In this document: one piece after another, positions 7,380-14,429 of the stretch
Position numbering within the stretch: position 1 is the stretch's first letter
Layout of the letters: each line of letters opens with the position of its first letter
Assembly (NCBI RefSeq): GCF_024124825.1
Contig: NZ_JAMXSS010000002.1
Coordinates: 2,666,001 to 2,730,000, forward strand
Length of the DNA stretch: 64,000 nt
DNA from: Arthrobacter sp. H16F315
GTDB lineage: Bacteria; Actinomycetota; Actinomycetes; Actinomycetales; Micrococcaceae
Reading direction: 5' to 3'
Translations under genes and position numbers: made by a program
The notes under the pieces: generated by a model
The model's input: the letters and a program-made list of their open reading frames with translations, nothing else
What the model was told of the DNA's origin: nothing
Database searches by the model: none

Positions 7380-9080
7380 CGGCACGGACCATTCAAGGCT
7401 GGTACCGGCGTCCGGAGCGCTCGTGATGGTGCAGCTGCCGTCCAGCATCCGGGCACGGTCCTCAAGGTTGGCCAAACCCCGGCGTTTTCCGGGTTCGGTG
7501 AAGCCTGCTCCGTTGTCCGTGATGACAACTGTCACCCTGCCTTTGACCACACCTACCGACACGGAGATGGCGTCGGCGCCGGAATGCCGAAGTGCGTTGC
7601 TGAGGCCCTCCGACACCACAGCCACAACATTGTCCGCTTTGTCAGGGGTGACGGCGTCCACCGGTCCGGTGATGGTCAGGCTGGGTGCGAACGGCATGGA
7701 CTTCGCCGAGCTGCGTGCCACCCGGCGGATCCGTCCGCTCAGCAACTCGGTTTCGCTGCTGCTGCTCTTGAGCGAATAGATCGTGTCCCGCAGGCTGCGG
7801 ATCGCTTCGTCAAGTTCGCCGGTGATGGTGCGGATCCGATCGGTCGCGAGTTCGTCCTTGGTAAAGCGGGTCAGGCTCTGGACGCTCAGTCCGGCCGCGA
7901 ACAAGCGCTGGATCACCAGGTCGTGCAGGTCCCGGGCGATGCGTTCCCGGTCCGTGAATACCAGCAGTTCTTCCCGGAGCCGGTGCACGCGGGCCAGTTC
8001 GAGGGCGAGGGCAACGTGGGAGCCGAAGACGGCGCCCATCTCGATGTCGGTCCGGGCGTACTGCAAAGAATCCGTGTCCCGGACCAGGATCAGGAGTCCG
8101 TGATGGGCGCCTTGGGTGCTCAGCGCCACGGCCAGCAGCGGGCCGGTGATTCCGCCGTCGATCCCGCCGAACAGGGCGGAGGCGTCATCGAGTACAACAG
8201 GCTCGCCGCCGTCGAGGACACTTTCCAGCAAGGGCAAATCCAGTGTGAGCGACCGGCCGGAGAACTGCGCACTTTTCGCTCCTGCCACCCCGGCGACAAG
8301 ATAGCCTCGGCCGCCGGCAGCGGGTGCCACCAGCATTGCGAGCTGCGAGCCGGACTCCTGGAGGGCCCGGCTTGCGATGGGGTCCAATCCGCCGAAGGTG
8401 TAGTCGCGGTCATTGCTGAGCATCAGCCCCGAGACGTCCATGCAGGCTTCCAGCCAGCGGGCCCGGCGCCGGGCGTCGTCGTAGAGCCGGGCATTCTCAA
8501 TGGCAACCCCCGCGGCGGCCGCCAAAGCGACGGCGAGACCCTCGTCTTCTGCAGTGAAGTCGCTGCCGTCCTCCTTTTCGGTCAGATAGAGGTTGCCGAA
8601 AACGACGTCCCGGACCCGCACCGGGACGCCGAGGAAGGAGTTCATGGGTGGATGGTCCGCCGGGAATCCATAGGATTCAGGATGGCTGCGCAGGTCATGA
8701 AGGCGGAGCGGGCGGGGATCGGAAATCAGCAGGCCCAGGACCCCGTGCCCGGTAGGAAGGGGTCCGATCCGGTGGGCCAGTTCTTCGTCGATGCCGACAG
8801 TGATGAAATGGCTGAGGGCCCGGTCATCGCCAATGACTCCCAGGGCCCCAAAGCGGGCCCGGAGCAAGCGGCAGGCGGACTGGACAACCCTTTCCAGGAC
8901 GGCGTCCAGGCTGAGGTCCTCGGCAATAGCGACCACGGCCTCCAATAGGCCGGCCATCCGTTCCTGGGACTGGAGCAGTTCCTCTGCCCGGGAAACGAAC
9001 CCTTTGAACGTGTCGTCAATCATGGGCTCTGGCTCGGCGGTGGTCTGGTCCGGACGGTTCCCTGCTGAATGCATGCTCAT
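7374..9080 (-). CDS. devS: DevS/DosS-like two-GAF sensor histidine kinase
   Basis: 568-aa kinase partner of DevR. GAF 1 (about residues 40-190) contains FPADHPPM; the His here, about residue 143, aligns with the proximal heme ligand His149 of M. tuberculosis DevS. This suggests a heme-based O2/NO/CO or redox sensor. GAF 2 follows (about 210-355). The kinase core has the HisKA_3 phosphoacceptor RIARDLHDLVIQRLFAAGLS and the HATPase motifs EGLSNALRHSGA and ITDNGAGF. The ATG at 9080 is chosen over the upstream in-frame codon at 9176; ATG at 9074 and 9023 are alternatives. It has no membrane segment, so it is cytosolic. It is convergent with devR, unlike the co-directional mycobacterial pair. Confidence 0.9.
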   Translation of the reverse strand: MSMHSAGNRPDQTTAEPEPMIDDTFKGFVSRAEELLQSQERMAGLLEAVVAIAEDLSLDAVLERVVQSACRLLRARFGALGVIGDDRALSHFITVGIDEELAHRIGPLPTGHGVLGLLISDPRPLRLHDLRSHPESYGFPADHPPMNSFLGVPVRVRDVVFGNLYLTEKEDGSDFTAEDEGLAVALAAAAGVAIENARLYDDARRRARWLEACMDVSGLMLSNDRDYTFGGLDPIASRALQESGSQLAMLVAPAAGGRGYLVAGVAGAKSAQFSGRSLTLDLPLLESVLDGGEPVVLDDASALFGGIDGGITGPLLAVALSTQGAHHGLLILVRDTDSLQYARTDIEMGAVFGSHVALALELARVHRLREELLVFTDRERIARDLHDLVIQRLFAAGLSVQSLTRFTKDELATDRIRTITGELDEAIRSLRDTIYSLKSSSSETELLSGRIRRVARSSAKSMPFAPSLTITGPVDAVTPDKADNVVAVVSEGLSNALRHSGADAISVSVGVVKGRVTVVITDNGAGFTEPGKRRGLANLEDRARMLDGSCTITSAPDAGTSLEWSVPL

Positions 9081-9193
9081 GGCCCCAATTCGATACAACG
9101 AACACAACTGTCGTCCGCGCTGGCGACGGTGATGCCAGACTACCCTGATGCTGGCGCATCGGCCCTCGGAGCCCAACGATGGAGCTTCGGATT

Positions 9194-9208
9194 GTGACCT
9201 TTTGCCCT
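9194..9208 (+). promoter_or_regulatory. Candidate DosR-type box upstream of PPOX gene 2
   Basis: GTGACCTTTTGCCCT matches the DosR core at 9 of 12 defined positions and begins 50 bp before the ATG. Downstream, both PPOX promoters share GCCCTA-N2-GG-N-T-N-CCCGG, with CGTA closer to the start codon, so the match is stronger than the score alone suggests. Confidence 0.45.
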
Positions 9209-9243
9209 ATCGGCTGCCCGGTACCTGACGTAGGGTCGCTGAC

Positions 9244-9732
9244 ATGAGTACTGACCCGAAGCCGGAAAAAACCCAGCAGGCACATGAAGTTGAGAACCTG
9301 GACCACCACGAATGCTGGCGGCTGCTACGCGGCGTGACCGTTGGCAGGCTGGCCGTCTGGGTGGATGGCCATCCCGACATATTCCCGATTAATTACAAGG
9401 TGGACCACGGTACCCTGGTCTTCCGCACGGCTGACGGCACCAAGCTGCAGGCTGCCACCGGCGACACACCGGTGGCGGTGGAGGCAGATGGGGTGGACGC
9501 CGACAGCGGCATCGCGTGGAGCGTGGTCATCAAGGGCCAGGCGGCCCCGGTGCAGAACGTGGAGGAGGTCCTGGACACCGTGGGGCTGCTACTGTTCCCC
9601 TGGCAAGCGGGCAAAAAGGAACACTTTGTCCGGATCACCCCTGACTCGGTGACGGGACGCCGGTTTAAAGTTGTCCCGCCGCTGACCTGGTGGACACCAC
9701 TGGATGACGCCACCCGCTCCGGACTCGAATAA
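9244..9732 (+). CDS. Pyridoxamine 5'-phosphate oxidase-fold flavin/F420-binding protein 2
   Basis: 162-aa PPOX-like split barrel, intact paralogue of the gene at 5353. Key blocks are HHECWRLLRGVTVGRLAV, VDGHPDIFPINY, FRTADGTKL, IAWSVVIKGQA and VTGRRFKVVPP. The family resembles Rv3129-type proteins of the mycobacterial dormancy regulon, and its position next to the DevS kinase with its own DosR-like box supports that role. It is divergent from devS (163 bp between start codons). Cofactor and substrate cannot be read from the sequence. Confidence 0.82.
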   Translation: MSTDPKPEKTQQAHEVENLDHHECWRLLRGVTVGRLAVWVDGHPDIFPINYKVDHGTLVFRTADGTKLQAATGDTPVAVEADGVDADSGIAWSVVIKGQAAPVQNVEEVLDTVGLLLFPWQAGKKEHFVRITPDSVTGRRFKVVPPLTWWTPLDDATRSGLE

Positions 9733-9824
9733 CCCCTCACCAGGGGATGCCCCGTCGGCTGCGCTGACCCCGAGGCTACCGGAGCAGCCGCAACTGAGAG
9801 GGCAACCGGGTGGGGTGCCGGGAA

Positions 9825-10676
9825 TCAGGCCAGCCGGGTGATTTCGACGCTGACATTGAGCGCTGAGCCTCCGCCGCCGGACAGGATGCCCTTGAGCGGT
9901 GCCACATCGCGGTAGTCACGGCCCCTCGCCACGGTGACATGGAGGTCGCCCGCCGGCTTGTGGTTGGTGGGGTCCCAACTGCGCCATTCGCCGTCCCACC
10001 ACTCCAGCCAGGCGTGCGACTGCCCGGCCACGGGCTCGCCGAGTTCCGCCGTCGAACGCGGGTGGAGGTAACCGGACACGTAGCGGGCAGGGATCCCCCG
10101 GCTGCGCAGCGCGCCGATGGCAAGGTGCGCCAGGTCCTGGCAGACGCCCTGGCGCTGGCCCCAGGCTTCCTCGGCGTTTGTGGTGACTCCGGTGGTGCCC
10201 TTCATGTAGGTCATTTCCCCGCGCATCCAGCCAAAGACCGCCATCGCCGCCTCGTGCGGATTGCGGTCCCCCACCACGCCGGGGATGATCCCGAGCACTT
10301 CGGCGCCCGGACCGGTGAGCTGGGACTGCGGAATCCAGTCGCTGAACTTGTTGAGCGTTTCCGCGGCGCCCAGGACCTCCCAGCCCACAATGTCCGCCTC
10401 CGCCGGGACCCGCTCCGCCCGGTGTACCTCCACGGTGGTGGTGGACAGGACCTCCAGATGCTCGTGCGGCATCTGCATGTCAAAGGCGGTCACCCGGGTG
10501 CCCCAGTAGTCGCGGTAACTGCTCAGGGCCGCCTGTGAGGGTGAAACCTTCAGCGAGGACTCCAACACCACCTGTTGGGGGTCCGTCAGCGGGGTCATGC
10601 GGGCCTCGTTGTATGAGAGCGTAACGCGCTTGTTGTACTTGTACGCGGTCTTGTGGATGATGCTCAGCCGGGTCAT
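9825..10676 (-). CDS. Transglutaminase-like cysteine protease-fold protein
   Basis: 283 aa. The N-terminal domain (about 1-110, YNEARMTPL) is the bacterial transglutaminase-like N-terminal beta region. The catalytic core has all three residues of the triad: Cys in QGVCQDLAHLAIGALR, His in QSHAWLEWW and Asp in SWDPTNHK. Members are predicted peptidases or amide-bond transferases, and no substrate is known for this group. Its ATG overlaps the stop of the alpha-E gene (ATGA, 10673-10676). It forms the last gene of an ATP-grasp / alpha-E / transglutaminase operon, suggesting it cleaves or transfers a peptide made by the ATP-grasp enzyme. Confidence 0.88.
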   Translation of the reverse strand: MTRLSIIHKTAYKYNKRVTLSYNEARMTPLTDPQQVVLESSLKVSPSQAALSSYRDYWGTRVTAFDMQMPHEHLEVLSTTTVEVHRAERVPAEADIVGWEVLGAAETLNKFSDWIPQSQLTGPGAEVLGIIPGVVGDRNPHEAAMAVFGWMRGEMTYMKGTTGVTTNAEEAWGQRQGVCQDLAHLAIGALRSRGIPARYVSGYLHPRSTAELGEPVAGQSHAWLEWWDGEWRSWDPTNHKPAGDLHVTVARGRDYRDVAPLKGILSGGGGSALNVSVEITRLA

Positions 10677-11599
10677 GAAACTTCTCCCACCCAGGCCAGT
10701 TCGTCTGCCTGATTGAAGTACTTACGGGAAATGGCGTCCGAGGCCTGCGAGACGGCCTTCTGGACGCGCTCCATGTGCTCCGGAAGCTCGGACATCAGGT
10801 CGTCGGTACGGTGGAACTCCAGGAACGTCCGGGCCTGCCCCACGATCCGGCGGGCGTCGTTGATAAAGCCAACGCGCTGGGCCGAGGGGTCCAGCATGGC
10901 GAGGCACTCATCCGCGTCCCGCAGCGCATAGACGATGGACCGGGGGAACAGCCGGTCCAAGAGCAGGAACTCGGCGGCATGCTGATCGCCGAACGCCGCC
11001 CGGCGGGTCCGCAGGAAGGATTCGTAGGCACCGGCGCAGCGGAGCATGTTCACCCAGGACATGCCGGCGGAAAGGACGTCCCGGGTGGAGAGCATCCGCG
11101 CTGTCATGTCCGCGCGTTCCAGCGAGCGGCCCAGGACCAGGAACTGCCAGCTCTCGTCGTGGCTGACCGTGGTGTCCGCGAGTCCGCTGACCATGGCGGT
11201 CCGCTCCAGCACCCAGTTGCAAAAGCGGTAGGTGCCCACAACGTCCTTGCGGTGCTGGTTGAGCCCGTAGTAGGTCGTGTTGAGGCTTTCCCAGAGCCCT
11301 GAGGACACCGTTTCCCGGGCCCGACGGGCGTTTTCCCGCGCCGCGCCGAGTGAACCGGCAATCGACGTGGCACTTTGTTTGTCATACGCGAGGGCATTGA
11401 GCAGTTCGGGGAGGCCGAAGTCCTCACTCTGTGCCCGGGCTCCCATCACGGCAAGGAGCTCCTGCGCGACGCTGCGCTGTTCCTCCATCGGCAGGTGATT
11501 CAGGCGCTCCAGGTGGACGTCCAGGATCCGCGCGGTTCCGTCGGCCCGTTCCACATAGCGGCCGATCCAAAACAGTGACTCGGCGATACGGCTAAGCAT
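10673..11599 (-). CDS. Alpha-E domain-containing protein
   Basis: 308-aa all-helical protein with the family start MLSRIAESLFWIGRYVERAD, LARILDVH-like helix 2 and the repeated SLERADMTARML motif near residue 170. The alpha-E family has no assigned activity and is almost always encoded beside a circularly permuted ATP-grasp protein and a transglutaminase, as here. It lies 75 bp downstream of the ATP-grasp gene and overlaps the transglutaminase start by 4 bp, so production is probably coupled. Inference: it is a scaffold or partner of the ATP-grasp ligase. Confidence 0.88.
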   Translation of the reverse strand: MLSRIAESLFWIGRYVERADGTARILDVHLERLNHLPMEEQRSVAQELLAVMGARAQSEDFGLPELLNALAYDKQSATSIAGSLGAARENARRARETVSSGLWESLNTTYYGLNQHRKDVVGTYRFCNWVLERTAMVSGLADTTVSHDESWQFLVLGRSLERADMTARMLSTRDVLSAGMSWVNMLRCAGAYESFLRTRRAAFGDQHAAEFLLLDRLFPRSIVYALRDADECLAMLDPSAQRVGFINDARRIVGQARTFLEFHRTDDLMSELPEHMERVQKAVSQASDAISRKYFNQADELAWVGEVS

Positions 11600-11674
11600 G
11601 GGCGGTTACCTCCGGCGCATCGGAAACATAAAAAGGACGGGTCAGCGGAAAAGCGATCGACATGGTGCCTCTGG

Positions 11675-13231
11675 TCATTGCTGCTGCTCCTTCTGGCTGT
11701 CGCGCCAGTTGCTCTCTACAGGCCAGACCGAGACCCGCTCGCGGACCTCGATGGCCGGACGCGGGAGGGTCTCCACCGGTACTTCGGGGGAATCCGCCAG
11801 CACCCAGGTGTCCTTGGAACCGCCGCCCTGGCTGGAGTTCACAATCAGGGAGCCCTCCTTCAGTGCCACCCGGGTCAGGCCGCCGGGCAGCACCCAGACG
11901 TCGTCGCCGTCGTTGACGGCGAAGGGCCGCAGGTCCACGTGCCGCGGGCCGAACTTGTCGCCGCTGAGCGTGGGAACGGTGGACAACTGCAGGACAGGCT
12001 GCGCGATCCAACCCCGGGGGTCCGCGATAACGCGTTTGCGCAGGGCCTCAAGTTCCTCCCGGGAAGCATCCGGACCGATCACCAGTCCCTTGCCGCCGGA
12101 GCCGTCCACGGGCTTGACTACGAGTTCGGCCAGCCGGTCAAGGACCTCTTCGCGGGCCGCTTTTTCCTCCAGCCGGAAGGTGTCCACATTGGCGATCACG
12201 GGTTCTTCGCTGAGGTAATAGCGGATCAGGTCCGGGACGTAGCTGTAGACCAGCTTGTCGTCGGCGACGCCGTTACCCACGGCGTTGGCAATTGTCACGC
12301 CGCCGGCCCGTGCGGCGTTGACCAGGCCCGGGCAGCCGAGCATCGAGTCGGCGCGGAACTGCAGCGGGTCCAGGAACTCGTCATCGATGCGCTTGTAGAT
12401 CACGTCCACGCGCTGCTCACCGGCGGTAGTGCGCATGTAGACGCGGTTGCCGCGGCAGATCAGGTCCCGGCCTTCGACGAGTTCGACGCCCATCAGGCCG
12501 GCGAGCAGGGTGTGTTCGAAGTAGGCGCTGTTGAAGACGCCAGGGGTCAGGACGACGACTGTGGGGTCGTCGACGCCGGACGGTGCCGTCTTGCGCAGGG
12601 CGGAGAGCAGCCGCCGCGGGTACTCCTCGACCGGCCGGATGAGCTGCTGGCCAAAGGCCTCCGGCAGGCCTTTGGCCATGGCGCGGCGGTTCTCCAGGAC
12701 GTAGCTGACCCCCGAGGGGACGCGGACGTTGTCCTCCAGGACCCGGAAAGTTCCTGCGGCGTCGCGGACCACGTCGATGCCGGAGACATGGACACGGACA
12801 CCGCCGGCCGGTTCAAAGCCGTGCACCTGGCGGTGGAAGTGTGCGCTGGTTGTGACGAGCTGGCGCGGGATGACGCCGTCGGCCACTACCGTCATCTTGT
12901 CGTAGACGTCGTTGAGGAACGCTTCGAGGGCCCGGACGCGCTGCGCCACACCCTTCTCCAGCACGGTCCACTCATCGGCCGGGATAACCCGCGGCACGAT
13001 GTCCAGCGGAAAGGGCCGTTCCTCCCCCGCAAAGTCGAACGTAACACCGCGGTCCAGGAAGGTCCGCGCCATGGAATCTGCCCGGGCAGTGACATCGGCC
13101 AGCGAAAGTTCCCGCAGGGCGCCGGCAACCTGCCCGTACGACTGCCGGGGCTGTTGCCCGGGGGTAAACATCTCGTCGTAGGCGCCGGTGCGTTCGGCGG
13201 CCACCGAGTAATCCAGGAATAGGTCAGACAT
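11675..13231 (-). CDS. Circularly permuted type 2 ATP-grasp protein
   Basis: 518 aa starting MSDLFLDYSVAAERTGAYDE. Recognisable blocks are FNDVYDKM-like AFLNDVYDK, FHRQVHGFEP, VLEDNVRVPSGVSYVLENRR, VVVLTPGVFNSAYFEH, IYKRIDDEFLDP and the ATP-grasp lysine/glycine loop LVVKPVDGSGGKGLVIGP (residues about 370-390). It ends in a Gln-rich tail. ATP-grasp enzymes ligate a carboxylate to an amine through an acyl phosphate; this family is predicted to make a peptide or amide of unknown identity. I chose ATG at 13231; the frame stays open upstream to 14488 but that extension is antisense to the transporter gene and has no family support. First gene of the three-gene operon. Confidence 0.9.
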   Translation of the reverse strand: MSDLFLDYSVAAERTGAYDEMFTPGQQPRQSYGQVAGALRELSLADVTARADSMARTFLDRGVTFDFAGEERPFPLDIVPRVIPADEWTVLEKGVAQRVRALEAFLNDVYDKMTVVADGVIPRQLVTTSAHFHRQVHGFEPAGGVRVHVSGIDVVRDAAGTFRVLEDNVRVPSGVSYVLENRRAMAKGLPEAFGQQLIRPVEEYPRRLLSALRKTAPSGVDDPTVVVLTPGVFNSAYFEHTLLAGLMGVELVEGRDLICRGNRVYMRTTAGEQRVDVIYKRIDDEFLDPLQFRADSMLGCPGLVNAARAGGVTIANAVGNGVADDKLVYSYVPDLIRYYLSEEPVIANVDTFRLEEKAAREEVLDRLAELVVKPVDGSGGKGLVIGPDASREELEALRKRVIADPRGWIAQPVLQLSTVPTLSGDKFGPRHVDLRPFAVNDGDDVWVLPGGLTRVALKEGSLIVNSSQGGGSKDTWVLADSPEVPVETLPRPAIEVRERVSVWPVESNWRDSQKEQQQ

Positions 13232-13393
13232 GGACACTAGACAACCACCTTTTTGTTGCGAAATCATTTCCTCGCCCGCTGAGCGCGGCGCGTCCGGGCG
13301 CGGGGAGCAGTTCTGGCTCGGGCTGCAGGCTGCCCGCTGTGCTGCCGACGTGGCGGTGACGGCTTTTTCGGGCAGTTGCGGGACAGTGGATAG

Positions 13394-14425
13394 GTGCCTC
13401 ACTTCCCTCATCCATCGCTCCCGGCTGCCGGTCACCTGAGCAGGCTGCTGCCGGGGCTGCTGGCCGCCGCGGCCGCCGTCGCCCTTGCCCTCGCGGTCCA
13501 CACCCAAGTGCCGGCCCTCCCGGCCATGACGCTGGCAGTTGTGTTCGGGCTCCTGGCCGCAAATATCCCCGGCCTGGGCGCCTGGTCCGCCGGGCCCGGG
13601 CGGCCGGGGCTGGATTTCGCCGGCAAACACCTGATGCGCGCCGGAATCGTGGTCCTGGGCCTGAAAGTCAGCCTCGTGGATGTGCTCGGTCTTGGCTGGG
13701 CCGCACTGCTGCTGATTACCGGCGTTGTGCTGGCCGCCTTCGCCGGGACGTATGTCATCAGCAGGCTCTTTCGCCTGCCACCCCAGGTCTCCCTGCTGAT
13801 TGCGACCGGTTTTGCCATCTGCGGCGCCTCGGCCATCGGGGCGATGGCTGCGGTGCGCCGGATCCGGCAGCCGGACACCGTGTTGCCGGTGGCCCTCGTA
13901 ACCCTGTGCGGCACCCTGGCCATCGGTGTGCTGCCGCTGCTGATTCGGCCGTTGGGACTGAGCCCCGAGGTCTTTGGGGCCTGGGCCGGAGCCTCCGTGC
14001 ATGACGTGGGACAGGTGGTGGCCACGGCGCAGACCGCCGGAGCGGGCGCACTGGCCATCGCCGTCGTCGTAAAACTCACCAGGGTGATCCTGCTGGCACC
14101 CATCGTCGCCGCCGCGGGGCTGCACCACCGCCGCCGCGCCGACGCCGGGGACGGACTCAAGCGGCCGCCGATCGTTCCGCTGTTTGTGCTCGGTTTTGTG
14201 GCGCTCGCAGCCCTGCGCAGCACGGGCTGGCTGGCCCCCGGCATCCTCGAGGGCGCCGCGGTGCTCCAGGACGTGGTCCTGGGGATGGCGCTGTTCGGCC
14301 TCGGCTCTGCGGTGCGGGTGGGTCAGCTGCTGCACACCGGTGCACGGGCCCTGTTGGCCGCCCTCGCGTCCTGGCTGCTGATCGCGGCGCTGGGACTTGG
14401 CGCCGCGTTCCTCATGATTAGATAG
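13394..14425 (+). CDS. YeiH/UPF0324-family putative sulfate exporter
   Basis: 343-aa polytopic membrane protein with about ten hydrophobic segments. Family motifs are GKHLMRAGIVVLGLKVSL, FAICGASAIGAMAAV and GASVHDVGQVVATAQ. The family is annotated as putative sulfate exporters, but transport has been shown for few members. The GTG at 13394 is the first start compatible with the N-terminal helix, and its ribosome binding site is weak. It is divergent from the ATP-grasp operon (162 bp apart) and ends 4 bp before pepN. The substrate is uncertain. Confidence 0.85.
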   Translation: MPHFPHPSLPAAGHLSRLLPGLLAAAAAVALALAVHTQVPALPAMTLAVVFGLLAANIPGLGAWSAGPGRPGLDFAGKHLMRAGIVVLGLKVSLVDVLGLGWAALLLITGVVLAAFAGTYVISRLFRLPPQVSLLIATGFAICGASAIGAMAAVRRIRQPDTVLPVALVTLCGTLAIGVLPLLIRPLGLSPEVFGAWAGASVHDVGQVVATAQTAGAGALAIAVVVKLTRVILLAPIVAAAGLHHRRRADAGDGLKRPPIVPLFVLGFVALAALRSTGWLAPGILEGAAVLQDVVLGMALFGLGSAVRVGQLLHTGARALLAALASWLLIAALGLGAAFLMIR

Positions 14426-14429
14426 CGGG

